Of a stretch of 45,604 nucleotides of DNA, positions 1 through 7,690 are shown one piece after another (within the stretch, counting starts at the first letter, position 1; each line of letters opens with the position of its first letter). The notes beneath the pieces are model-generated. The model worked only from the letters and a program-made list of their open reading frames with translations. It was not told the DNA's origin and made no database searches. Position numbers and translations under genes: made by a program. The stretch comes from an uncultured Oscillospiraceae bacterium. GTDB taxonomy: Bacteria > Bacillota > Clostridia > Oscillospirales > Acutalibacteraceae. Location: the NCBI GenBank assembly GCA_900540865.1, contig UQHH01000015.1, forward strand, positions 1-45,604, in the 5' to 3' direction.

Positions 1-444
1 TGACCCTTTCCAGCCGAGTAAGGGGCTGCGCCCCTTACAATCCCCGTTTTATAGAAAATGTAGCCGTTTCTCGTTTGATATAGAAATTGAAGAAACAATA
101 CTGCGGGACCGCCCAGCGCCGCGCCTGCGCGCGGAGTTCTTCGCGGGTGTGGTACTTTTTTCTACACGATTCATTGAATTCATATGCAGGCTACGTTCTC
201 TTAGAGGGATTTTCGAGGGGCTTCGCTCCTTGAGTCGGTCGTGGAGGGCATGGTGCATGAGTGCGCAGATAACAGTAGAGATAACCTTTTTAAACCGTAT
301 TGGCTCCGGTCACTGATGCCCTTGGGAGGATCAGCCGCAACTGTTCCCTCTCCGTTGATTTAACATAGAAAATTCAATAAAAAAATCAAGAAACGGAACA
401 AAAACAAGAAGCGGTACGTTTTATACAAATAAAAAGAGGATTAT
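1..444. other. Left-edge region without a convincing gene
   Basis: No protein here is convincing. A 69-codon minus-strand frame (49-258) encodes an Arg/Ser-rich peptide with no recognisable domain. It resembles the spurious small proteins predicted from repeated non-coding DNA in clostridial genomes, which is an impression from memory and not a search result. A perfect 9-bp inverted repeat (18-26 with 30-38, loop TGC) lies at the very edge, in a GGGGCTGCGCCCC context. The stretch 340-444 is A-rich and leads into the terminator at 445-474, whose T-run is better on the + strand. A plus-strand transcript ending there is therefore possible. Confidence 0.35.
18..38. repeat. Short perfect inverted repeat (9-bp arms, 3-nt loop)
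   Basis: Arms 18-26 and 30-38 are exact reverse complements around TGC. There is no T-run, so it is probably not a terminator. It may be the end of a dispersed repeat unit that continues outside the window. Confidence 0.4.
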
Positions 445-474
445 AAAGGAGGAACCAGCAAAGGTTCCTCCTTT
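445..474. terminator. Rho-independent terminator downstream of the PHP gene
   Basis: A 12-bp perfect stem (445-456 with 463-474) closes a 6-nt loop. On the + strand it is followed by TTCTC and has five T in the closing arm; on the - strand it is followed by TATAAT. It lies 3 bp past the stop codon of the minus-strand gene 478-1305, so it probably ends that transcript and perhaps one from the left as well. Confidence 0.75.
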
Positions 475-477
475 TTC

Positions 478-1305
478 TCAAAGCTCAAATAAAACAGGCT
501 TATGCTTCTCATAAACCGTATAATGCGTAAACCCGCATGCGCGCAGGAGCGCATACGCTTCCTCCGCGCCGCTCGCCAAGTCCTCACGGCGGTGCGCGTC
601 GGAACCGACCGTCACGTATTTGCCGCCAAGCTCTTTAAAGCGTGCGATTACCTCCCTGCCGGGCAGCGTCTTGCCTATCTCCTGCCGAAGCCCGGAGGAA
701 TTGACCTCCAGCGCCTTACCGTTGACCGCAAGCGTACGTAGGATTAAGTCTATTTGGTCTTTAAAAAGCCCTGTGTCCACGTCAAGCCCAAGCTTTTTCT
801 TAATGTACCGAAACGGATAGGTCAGGTGGGCAAGGCTGTCAAAATGGTTCCATCTGGCAGTCAGGAGCACCTCCGCAAAATAGCGGCGCAGCAGCTCTTC
901 CACCGTATCTTCCCGGTAATCGAGCCAGTAAAAATCCTGCTCGCCCGCAATATTGTGCACAGACGCGAGCACGAAATCGAAATCCGCAAGCTGGAGGGCG
1001 CGCGCGGCGGCGGAAAGGCTCTGCACCGGCTCCCCAAGCTCCAGCCCACAGTATAACCTGAGTCTGCCCTCGTATTTCTTTTTTGCCCGTGCTATATCCT
1101 TTACGCTCTGCGCAATCCGCTTGCTGAAATCCCCGAATTCGCTGTGCTGCGGGTCGTCGTAAAAATTCGCCTCGCAGTGGTCTGTAACCGTAAGCGCGTA
1201 TAGCCCAAGCTCTATGGCCCGTTCGCACAGTTCCTCCACCGTGTTTTCCGCGTCGAACGAATTGCTGCTGTGCGTGTGGCTGTCACAAATTTTGCGTTTG
1301 TCCAT
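478..1305 (-). CDS. PHP-domain histidinol-phosphatase-like phosphoesterase (HisJ family)
   Basis: This is a metal-dependent phosphoesterase of the PHP superfamily, most like HisJ-type histidinol-phosphatases (histidinol phosphate to histidinol plus phosphate, cytosolic, histidine synthesis). At 275 residues it has the usual HisJ length. The PHP metal motifs are present: DSHTHSS at the N-terminus, TDHCE near residue 41, an internal GLELGEP, and a C-terminal GSDAHRRED. No his biosynthesis genes are nearby, so the substrate is an inference from family resemblance; another phosphorylated small molecule is possible. It is a monocistronic minus-strand unit with a terminator directly downstream. The ATG at 1305 is preceded by an AAGGTGAT ribosome binding site. 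Confidence 0.8.
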   Translation of the reverse strand: MDKRKICDSHTHSSNSFDAENTVEELCERAIELGLYALTVTDHCEANFYDDPQHSEFGDFSKRIAQSVKDIARAKKKYEGRLRLYCGLELGEPVQSLSAAARALQLADFDFVLASVHNIAGEQDFYWLDYREDTVEELLRRYFAEVLLTARWNHFDSLAHLTYPFRYIKKKLGLDVDTGLFKDQIDLILRTLAVNGKALEVNSSGLRQEIGKTLPGREVIARFKELGGKYVTVGSDAHRREDLASGAEEAYALLRACGFTHYTVYEKHKPVLFEL

Positions 1306-1429
1306 AAAATCACCTTCCGCATAAAGCTACATAAAATATGCTGACATTCATTTTATCATATGCGGCCGCGGCGCGCAAATCCCGCGCGATAAACGGACTG
1401 GCTGATTTTGGTGAAATGGGCGTTTTCTA

Positions 1430-1458
1430 TTGACACCCTGTCATAAAACGGTCATAAT
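1430..1458 (+). promoter_or_regulatory. Sigma-A-type promoter for the ACT/UPF0210 pair
   Basis: TTGACA at 1430-1435 is 17 bp from CATAAT at 1453-1458. The perfect inverted repeat TGACA-CCC-TGTCA (1431-1443) overlaps the -35 box and could be an operator. The start codon at 1500 is about 35 nt downstream of the expected transcription start. Confidence 0.65.
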
Positions 1459-1499
1459 AATACCCGAATCATATGAATGAAAAGATGGAGGTATTCCCT

Positions 1500-1769
1500 A
1501 TGCGTGCGTTTATTACAGTGATAGGCAAAGATATGGTCGGCATTCTTGCCAAGGTGTCGCAGAAATGCGCCGAGGTCGGCGTAAATATTACGGAGGTCAC
1601 ACAGTCCGTTTTACAGGATATGTTCGCGATGATTATGCTGGTGGATATTGAGAAATCCACCGTGTCACTCGACCGGCTTTCGGATGATTTAGAAAAGCTC
1701 GGCGACGGGCTGGGGCTGAAAATTCACGTGATGCACGAGGATATTTTTAACTCGATGCACAGAATATAA
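1500..1769 (+). CDS. ACT domain protein (UPF0237 family)
   Basis: This 89-residue protein consists almost entirely of one ACT domain, a fold that usually binds amino acids or other small ligands for regulation. The N-terminus has the typical first strand and glycine turn (FITVIGKDMVGILAKVS) followed by the amphipathic helix and VGVNITEVTQSVLQDMF. A longer reading from 1473 is possible, but GGAGG at 1488-1492 is correctly spaced only for ATG 1500. The next gene, a UPF0210 protein, starts 59 nt later in the same orientation. The two families are commonly adjacent in Firmicutes, which suggests the ACT protein regulates or partners it. The ligand is unknown. Confidence 0.85.
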   Translation: MRAFITVIGKDMVGILAKVSQKCAEVGVNITEVTQSVLQDMFAMIMLVDIEKSTVSLDRLSDDLEKLGDGLGLKIHVMHEDIFNSMHRI

Positions 1770-1828
1770 TAAAAAAAGCCGTATATATATGAGTAGAGCC
1801 AAAAGGAAAGTGAAACCGGAGGAACAAC

Positions 1829-3187
1829 ATGATTAATTCCCATGATATACTGGAAACAATCAACATGATAGACAACGAAAATCTCGACGTGCGTACTATT
1901 ACGATGGGCATTTCCCTGCTCGACTGCATTGACAGCGACATCGATACCGCATGTGCTAAGATTTACGATAAAATATGCCGTTACGCGAAGGACCTCGTAA
2001 AAACGGGCGAAAACATCAGCAAGGAATACGGAATCCCGATTATTCATAAGCGTATATCCGTCACGCCCATTGCCATGGCTGCCGCCGCCTGCCAGGCGCA
2101 CAGTCCCGTAAAATTCGCGCACGCGCTGGAAAAAGCGGCGCGGAGCGTCGGCGTCAACTTTATTGGCGGCTATACGGCGCTCGTGCAGAAGGGCTTTGCG
2201 GCGGGCGACTACGCGCTGATTGAAAGCATCCCGCAGGCGCTTGCCGAAACGGAGCACGTCTGCTCCTCCGTCAACATAGGCAGCACAAAGGCTGGCATCA
2301 ACATGGACGCCGTCGCAAAAATGGGCAGGGTTGTAAAAGAAACCGCCGAGCTTACCGCCGACCGCGACTGCATCGGCGCGGCAAAGCTCGTCGTGTTCTG
2401 CAACGCGCCGGAAGACAACCCCTTTATGGCGGGTGCGTTCCACGGCCCGGGCGAGCCGGACTGCGTCATCAACGTGGGCGTATCCGGCCCGGGCGTTGTG
2501 CGTGCGGTGCTTGCGAAAAACCAGGACTGCGATATTACGGAAGTGGCAAACCTCATCAAGCGCACGGCGTTTAAAATTACAAGAACAGGCCAGCTCGTCG
2601 CGCAGGAGGCCTCGAGAAGGCTCTGCGTGCCGTTCGGCATCGTCGATTTATCCCTCGCTCCCACGCCCGCCGTCGGCGACAGCGTGGCGCATATCTTAGA
2701 AGAAATGGGGCTTGAAACCTGCGGCTGCCACGGCACGACCGCCGCGCTCGCGCTTTTGAACGACGCGGTCAAAAAGGGCGGCACAATGGCCTCTTCCCAC
2801 GTGGGCGGCCTGTCCGGCGCGTTTATTCCCGTTACGGAGGACGCCGGTATGATTGCCGCGTCGCGCAGCGGGTGCCTTACGCTCAACAAGCTTGAGGCGA
2901 TGACGGCAGTTTGCTCAGTCGGGCTCGATATGATAAACATTCCCGGCGACACCACGCCGGAGATTATTTCCGCAATCATCGCGGACGAGGCGGCCATCGG
3001 CATGGTAAATTCCAAGACGACCGCGGTTAGGCTAATCCCCGCCATCGGCAAAAAAGCGGGCGACGAGCTCAATTTCGGCGGCCTTTTGGGCGGCGGCCCG
3101 GTCATGCCGGTAAACACCGCTTCTCCCGCAAAATTCATCGCGCGCGGCGGCCGTATTCCCGCGCCTTTGCAGAGCCTGAAAAATTAA
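1829..3187 (+). CDS. UPF0210 / DUF711 (PFL-family) protein
   Basis: This 452-residue cytosolic protein belongs to the UPF0210 (DUF711) family, whose biochemical role is not established. It is rich in Gly/Ala loops with family-typical blocks: NVGVSGPGVV near residue 213, CGCHGTTAALALLNDAVKKGG near 299, and a C-terminal LNFGGLLGGGPVMPVN. It was once linked to the pyruvate formate-lyase fold by remote similarity, but the glycyl-radical motif is absent, so PFL activity is not supported. It is the last gene of a two-gene unit with the ACT protein. The GGAGG ribosome binding site lies about 7 nt before the ATG. Confidence 0.85.
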   Translation: MINSHDILETINMIDNENLDVRTITMGISLLDCIDSDIDTACAKIYDKICRYAKDLVKTGENISKEYGIPIIHKRISVTPIAMAAAACQAHSPVKFAHALEKAARSVGVNFIGGYTALVQKGFAAGDYALIESIPQALAETEHVCSSVNIGSTKAGINMDAVAKMGRVVKETAELTADRDCIGAAKLVVFCNAPEDNPFMAGAFHGPGEPDCVINVGVSGPGVVRAVLAKNQDCDITEVANLIKRTAFKITRTGQLVAQEASRRLCVPFGIVDLSLAPTPAVGDSVAHILEEMGLETCGCHGTTAALALLNDAVKKGGTMASSHVGGLSGAFIPVTEDAGMIAASRSGCLTLNKLEAMTAVCSVGLDMINIPGDTTPEIISAIIADEAAIGMVNSKTTAVRLIPAIGKKAGDELNFGGLLGGGPVMPVNTASPAKFIARGGRIPAPLQSLKN

Positions 3188-3264
3188 CAAATCCGACAAG
3201 AATCCTGTCAGTTTTCCTCAAAAAGACAGGCCGTCTGTGTAAGGTTTGTTGGTATAAATTAACA

Positions 3265-3293
3265 TTGTCAAATACATCAAACAGGAATATAAT
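3265..3293 (+). promoter_or_regulatory. Strong promoter of the V-ATPase operon
   Basis: TTGTCA (3265-3270) and a perfect TATAAT (3288-3293) are separated by 17 bp. Expected initiation near 3300 gives a leader of about 125 nt before the first start codon at 3426. The leader contains AT-rich pairing stretches and the hairpin at 3370-3396. Confidence 0.8.
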
Positions 3294-3369
3294 AACGTTT
3301 AGATTTTCTGAGGAAAAGGCGCATTATATAAGTATATTATTTATCCTATATATAAGAAACCGTTTCTTG

Positions 3370-3396
3370 AAGGCGAGGGATTCCGAACCTCGCCTT
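3370..3396 (+). terminator. Terminator-like hairpin in the V-ATPase leader
   Basis: A perfect 9-bp GC-rich stem (3370-3378 with 3388-3396) is followed by TATTTTAT. It lies between the promoter at 3265-3293 and the GGAGG/ATG of the first V-ATPase gene, so it can act only on transcripts entering the operon. It may be an attenuator, a 5' stability structure, or the end of a short leader RNA. Confidence 0.6.
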
Positions 3397-3425
3397 TATT
3401 TTATCAGCTTGGAGGTGTCCGCATC

Positions 3426-3734
3426 ATGCAGGATATGATAGCGAAGATAGTTGAAATGGACGAAAAGGCCAGGGAGCTTACGGCGCAGGCCCAGCGCGAA
3501 AAGGCAATGTCCGAACAGGACATTGCGACAGCCAAGGAAAAAATTTACAACGATTTTATCGAGCGTGCCCGCCGCAGGATTCAGCTCAACGAGGAAACCG
3601 AGCGCAAAACCGCAGAGGAAAACTGGAAGCAGGCAGAGGCCAAGCACCAGGAAACACTCCGGCAGCTCGAACAGGCGCGTGTGGAAAACAGCGGCAAATG
3701 GGCCGATGAAATCGTTGGCCGCGTACTCGGCTGA
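3426..3734 (+). CDS. ntpF: V-type ATPase peripheral-stalk subunit (G/H-like)
   Basis: This 102-residue, almost wholly helical protein is rich in Glu, Lys, Arg, Gln and Ala (for example EKAMSEQDIATAKEKIY), as expected for the long coiled-coil G/H subunit that pairs with subunit E in the V-ATPase stator. It is first in the operon and follows a GGAGG ribosome binding site. The sequence itself is low-complexity, so the identification rests on coiled-coil character plus position immediately before V-ATPase subunit C. Confidence 0.75.
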   Translation: MQDMIAKIVEMDEKARELTAQAQREKAMSEQDIATAKEKIYNDFIERARRRIQLNEETERKTAEENWKQAEAKHQETLRQLEQARVENSGKWADEIVGRVLG

Positions 3735-3771
3735 GCCTTATAACGAATCAAACGGAAAGGGAGTGTTGGGC

Positions 3772-4815
3772 ATGGCTTTTTCTTACGCCTCAAACGCGAT
3801 AACCGCCAAAGCGAGAACCATGTACGGCAAGCGGCTGACGGCCAAGGATTACGCGAGCCTTCTTTCCTGCGCTACGGTTTCTGAGGTTCTCTCCTACCTC
3901 AAGAGCCATACGAAATACGCGCCGCTTCTTAACAGCGTAAGCGAGCGCGACGTGCACAGGGGCCAGCTCGAGCTGATTTTGCGCCAGCAGCTTTTTTACG
4001 ATTTCGCGGCGCTTTGCCGGTACGAAATTTCCGCGGGCGAGCATTTTTCGCAGTATATCATCCTGCGCACGGGAATCGAGCAGATTATGCATTTTTTAAT
4101 GCTTTACAGCTCAGGTAGGGCTGAGGAGTACCTCTATGTACTGCCGACGTATTTCGACAGCCACACGACCATTGATTTAAAGGCGCTTTCCAAGGCGCGC
4201 ACTTACGACGAATTTTTAGACGCGCTCGGCGCGCACAGCAGGTTCCGCTCCATATTGAGCGGCTTCAAGCCGAAGGATGCCGAGCCGCTCGACATGCCGG
4301 CAATTGAAAACGCCTTGTATACTTACCTATACGAAACGGTGTTCGGAATTATCGACCAGTACACCAAGGGAAAGCAGAAGCAGGAGCTTCAGCATATTTT
4401 CACGAGCCATATCGATTTGACGAACTTTGTGCGTATCCTGAGGCTGAAAAAGTACTACCACCTGGACAGTGAAAAAATCAAAACGCAGCTTCTTCCTTTC
4501 GGGACTATCAGGCGCGCGCAGCTCGACGCGATGTGCGCCGCCGAAAGCTCAAAGGAGGTCTTTGCCATTATGGAAAGCACGCCGGCAGGCAAGGTAATTT
4601 CAAAAATGGAGTACAATTACGCCGGTGAAATTTCTGAACGCGGCAAATACAACCTCGGCAGGAGGAACATCCATTTTTCAAATTATCCAACCGTCGTTTT
4701 GATGTCCTACATTTTTTTGGAAGAAGAAGAGCTTTCCAATGTTATAAATATCATCGAGGGCGTACGCTATAAGGTCGACCCCGATACGATAAAAAATTTA
4801 CTGATTTACAGTTAG
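3772..4815 (+). CDS. ntpC: V-type ATPase subunit C
   Basis: This is the central-stalk/stator linker (d-type) subunit of the V-ATPase, which couples the rotor ring to the soluble head. At 347 residues it matches the family length and is mainly helical and soluble. It opens with AYASNAITAKAR-like text (read as SYASNAITAKARTMYG), a typical NtpC start. The frame is open further upstream, but the start at 3772 (MAFSYAS) is chosen because GGAAAGGGAG precedes it and the upstream part overlaps the previous gene in another frame. It lies between the G/H-like subunit and subunit I, whereas in Enterococcus hirae ntpC follows ntpE. Confidence 0.88.
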   Translation: MAFSYASNAITAKARTMYGKRLTAKDYASLLSCATVSEVLSYLKSHTKYAPLLNSVSERDVHRGQLELILRQQLFYDFAALCRYEISAGEHFSQYIILRTGIEQIMHFLMLYSSGRAEEYLYVLPTYFDSHTTIDLKALSKARTYDEFLDALGAHSRFRSILSGFKPKDAEPLDMPAIENALYTYLYETVFGIIDQYTKGKQKQELQHIFTSHIDLTNFVRILRLKKYYHLDSEKIKTQLLPFGTIRRAQLDAMCAAESSKEVFAIMESTPAGKVISKMEYNYAGEISERGKYNLGRRNIHFSNYPTVVLMSYIFLEEEELSNVINIIEGVRYKVDPDTIKNLLIYS

Positions 4816-4844
4816 CCTGACAAACGGCTAAAGGAGGGTACCAA

Positions 4845-6785
4845 ATGGCTGTCGCTCCAATCAAATCCATTGGAATCATCGGGCTGATGTCGGAGCTCGA
4901 TAAGGTCATAAAGGTCTGCGGGCAGTCGCAGGTCTTCCATCCGGACGAAGCCACGCACTTTTATTCGGATACCAAAAATTTCGTGCCAATTGCGGACAAA
5001 AACCCCTATTCCGATTTTTTGTCGGAGCTGGAGGATTTGCTCCAGCTGGCGGGCATAAAGCCGGAATATACGGAAACGCGCCGCTTTAAGGTGAACGAGG
5101 CCGAGCTGCGTGAATTCCTCGACAAGCTTAATGAAGAGCTTGGCGGTTTAATCCGCGAGCACACGGTAGTCGAACAGCAGATGGAGCAGTGCCGCCGCTC
5201 ACTTGAGGAAACCTCCCATTTCTTTGGGATGGACCTCGAGATGGACAAGATTAACGACTGCAGGTTCATCAAGGCAAACTTCGGCCGCCTGCCGAAGGAA
5301 AGCTACCAGAAGCTCGACGCGTACAGCGACAACCCATACCTTGTTTTCTTTCCGTGTACGTCTGACGAAACGCATTACTGGGGCGTTTATATCGCCCCGG
5401 TCGAAAAAAGCGAGGACATCGACCGCATTTTTTCGGCGCTTTACTTCGAGCATTACGAAATTTCCGGTATGGACGGCACGCCGGAGCAGCATTTCGAAAA
5501 GCTGCAGGGCGAGCTTTCTGAGCTTGAAAAACGCTTTGAAGAAACCTCAGCGCTCGTAGAGGAATATAAAAAACAGCATCTCGAGGAGCTTATGCGGTAT
5601 TATTCCAAGCTGAAAGAGCTCGATACCTGTTATTCTATCAAGAAATATGTCTTAAAATATCATAAAAGCTTTATTCTTGTCGGATGGATTCCGGCGGAGG
5701 AAGAGGAGCAGCTGCTCAAAAAGCTTAACGCCGTCAACAGCGTGGAATGTACGGTGAGCGACGGCAAGGATGAATTAAAGCACATTCCGCCGACAAAACT
5801 CAAAAACAATTTCTTTGCAAGGCCGTATGAATTCTTCGTCGATATGTTTGGCCTTCCAAACTACAACGAAATCGACCCGACGCCCTTTGTGGCGATTACC
5901 TTTACCCTGCTGTTCGGCATTATGTTCGGAGATTTGGGACAGGGCCTTGTGGTGTCGGTTGCCGGCTACCTGATGTGGAAGCTCAAAAAGATGGCCGTCG
6001 GCAAGATTTTGATTCCCTGCGGTATTTCCTCGGCAATATTCGGCTGCGTTTACGGCTCGGTATTCGGCTTTGAAAACGCGCTGGACCCAGTTTACCATGC
6101 CCTCGGCATGGAGGGAAAGCCGGTCGAGGTCATGGAAAGCGCGACCATGCTTTTGATTATGGCAATCAGTATCGGCGTGGTGCTCATCTGCTGCGCGATG
6201 TTCCTCAACATGTATTCTTCCCTGCGACGGCGCGATTTTGAAAGCGGCGTCTTCGGGCCGAACGGTATCGCGGGCTTTGTGTTTTACGCCTCCCTCATCG
6301 CGGCGGTCGTCTGCGAAATCGTTTTACAGATACATGTCGTAAATCTTGCATATATCTTAGTATTGATTGTCGTCCCGCTGATTTTGATGTTCCTGCGCGA
6401 GCCGCTGGGGCGGCTCATGGCGGGAGAGAAAAACTGGCAGCCGGAAAAATGGGGCGAGTACTGCGTCCAGAATTTCTTTGAGCTGTTCGAGATGCTTTTA
6501 AGCTATGTAACCAACACCATGTCCTTCCTACGTGTCGGCGCGTTCGTACTGGTCCACGCGGGCATGATGATTGTTGTGTTTACGCTTTCCGACCTTGCGG
6601 GCAAGGTGCTCGGCGCGCCGGGCTACATCCTCTTTGTCGTGCTCGGCAACGGGTTGATTATGGCGCTCGAGGCGCTGCTCGTCTGCATTCAGGTATTAAG
6701 GCTCGAATATTATGAGATGTTCAGCCGTTTCTATCTCGGCTCCGGCAGAAAATTCGAGCCGGTTCGCGTAAAAAGGACAGACTAA
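4845..6785 (+). CDS. ntpI: V-type ATPase subunit I (membrane a-subunit)
   Basis: This 646-residue two-part protein forms the ion half-channels against the c-ring. Residues 1 to about 330 are soluble, with two coiled-coil stretches that contact the peripheral stalks. From about 340 on there are multiple membrane helices, beginning NEIDPTPFVAITFTLLFGIMFGDLGQG, a signature of the family. The essential channel arginine is visible in MSFLRVGAFVLVHAG (Arg563). The ATG at 4845 follows AAGGAGGG. It lies directly upstream of the c-subunit gene, the usual neighbour. Confidence 0.93.
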   Translation: MAVAPIKSIGIIGLMSELDKVIKVCGQSQVFHPDEATHFYSDTKNFVPIADKNPYSDFLSELEDLLQLAGIKPEYTETRRFKVNEAELREFLDKLNEELGGLIREHTVVEQQMEQCRRSLEETSHFFGMDLEMDKINDCRFIKANFGRLPKESYQKLDAYSDNPYLVFFPCTSDETHYWGVYIAPVEKSEDIDRIFSALYFEHYEISGMDGTPEQHFEKLQGELSELEKRFEETSALVEEYKKQHLEELMRYYSKLKELDTCYSIKKYVLKYHKSFILVGWIPAEEEEQLLKKLNAVNSVECTVSDGKDELKHIPPTKLKNNFFARPYEFFVDMFGLPNYNEIDPTPFVAITFTLLFGIMFGDLGQGLVVSVAGYLMWKLKKMAVGKILIPCGISSAIFGCVYGSVFGFENALDPVYHALGMEGKPVEVMESATMLLIMAISIGVVLICCAMFLNMYSSLRRRDFESGVFGPNGIAGFVFYASLIAAVVCEIVLQIHVVNLAYILVLIVVPLILMFLREPLGRLMAGEKNWQPEKWGEYCVQNFFELFEMLLSYVTNTMSFLRVGAFVLVHAGMMIVVFTLSDLAGKVLGAPGYILFVVLGNGLIMALEALLVCIQVLRLEYYEMFSRFYLGSGRKFEPVRVKRTD

Positions 6786-6849
6786 TTCCCGTATTTTTCC
6801 GCAAAAGCGGCTAAAATAAAAATATTTTTTACATTTCGGAGGTTTTATT

Positions 6850-7266
6850 ATGGCTTATTTACTTCTTTTCTTACCGGTCGTATTTCTTGTTGGTTCCGTA
6901 CTCATGGCAATGCGCGCTGTCCAGCACGGACAGAAGAGGAAAAAGGCGCTCGCTACCCAGATGATTACCTTCTTCTTCACCTCCCTGCTTTTTGTCGCCG
7001 TCCCGATGGGCGTATCCGCGGCAACGGCTGACCCGGCTGCGGCAGGTGCAGCGGCGGCCGACGGCATGAAGTACCTCTCCGCGGCGCTCGCGACAGGCCT
7101 TGCCGGAATCGGCGGCGGTATCGCGGTTGCCTCCGGCGCTTCTGCGGCAATCGGCGCGACGAGCGAAGACCCGAAAACCTTCGGTAAGGCTTTGATTTTC
7201 GTTGCGCTCGGCGAAGGTATCGCACTGTACGGACTGCTCGTTTCCATCCTGATTCTTTTCACCTGA
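6850..7266 (+). CDS. ntpK: V-type ATPase subunit K (rotor c-subunit)
   Basis: This is the proteolipid that forms the rotor ring and carries the transported ion. The C-terminal part (about 72-138) is one helical hairpin: a Gly/Ala-rich first helix with GIGGGIAVASGASAAIG, a polar loop with TSEDPKTFG, and a second helix with the ion-binding Glu122 in GEGIALYG. The N-terminal 57 residues contain a membrane segment, a basic KRKK stretch and then a second hydrophobic segment ending VSA, like a signal sequence or signal anchor. Only one ion-binding carboxylate is present. This resembles the Thermus-type single-hairpin subunit with a leader rather than the double-hairpin Enterococcus NtpK. The start is clear (CGGAGG before ATG 6850). 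Confidence 0.9.
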   Translation: MAYLLLFLPVVFLVGSVLMAMRAVQHGQKRKKALATQMITFFFTSLLFVAVPMGVSAATADPAAAGAAAADGMKYLSAALATGLAGIGGGIAVASGASAAIGATSEDPKTFGKALIFVALGEGIALYGLLVSILILFT

Positions 7267-7307
7267 TATTTGATACCGTATCCTAACGCCAGAAAGCAGG
7301 TGCGCCC

Positions 7308-7616
7308 ATGCGTTTTTATTTAATCAGCGACAACGTCGACACCCAGATAGGCATGCGCCTTGCCGGGATTGACGGAATCGTCATCCATGAGGACAAAGAG
7401 GTCAGGAAAGCGCTGACCGAGGCCATGGAGATGGAGGACGTCGCCGTTATTCTGATGACGGAACGCCTGATGTCCCTGTGTCCCGAGCTTGTGTATGATT
7501 TAAAGCTCAACCGGCAGCGTCCCCTGATTGTGGAAATTCCCGACCGCCACGGAAACGGACGTACAAAGGATTCCATTACAAAATATGTACAGGAGGCAAT
7601 CGGCGTAAAGCTGTGA
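7308..7616 (+). CDS. ntpG: V-type ATPase subunit F
   Basis: This 102-residue central-rotor subunit sits in the V1 head with subunit D. It has the compact alpha/beta fold of the family: an N-terminal FYLISDNVDTQIGMRLAGI with the conserved D-x-x-x-x-GxRLAG pattern, a central EMEDVAVILMTERL, and a C-terminal PLIVEIPDRHG followed by SITKYVQEAIG. It follows the c-subunit gene by 41 nt and is preceded by AGCAGGTG. Confidence 0.9.
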   Translation: MRFYLISDNVDTQIGMRLAGIDGIVIHEDKEVRKALTEAMEMEDVAVILMTERLMSLCPELVYDLKLNRQRPLIVEIPDRHGNGRTKDSITKYVQEAIGVKL

Positions 7617-7633
7617 CCCTTAGCGTACATAGG

Positions 7634-7655
7634 CGCGGGCCAACATCCGCCCGCG
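7634..7655 (+). other. Intergenic GC-rich hairpin inside the V-ATPase operon
   Basis: A perfect 7-bp stem (7634-7640 with 7649-7655) with an 8-nt loop lies in the 74-nt gap between subunits F and E. It lacks a T-run. It could protect or process the upstream mRNA that encodes the multi-copy c-subunit. Confidence 0.4.
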
Positions 7656-7690
7656 TCCCCGTTTAATCTATTCGGAGAGGAAGGTTTCCT

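Noticed and set aside
2209..3138. Long minus-strand frame (309 codons) opposite the UPF0210 gene
   Set aside because: Antisense to a strongly supported gene; Ser/Pro-rich composition with no family pattern, typical of a GC-rich shadow frame.
1829..3187. Pyruvate formate-lyase function for the UPF0210 protein
   Set aside because: The glycyl-radical and active-site Cys-Cys motifs are not present; only the unassigned family name refers to PFL.
3451..3771. Upstream extension of the V-ATPase subunit C frame
   Set aside because: Overlaps the G/H-like gene in another frame; Arg/Ser-rich shadow sequence. ATG 3772 has the ribosome binding site.
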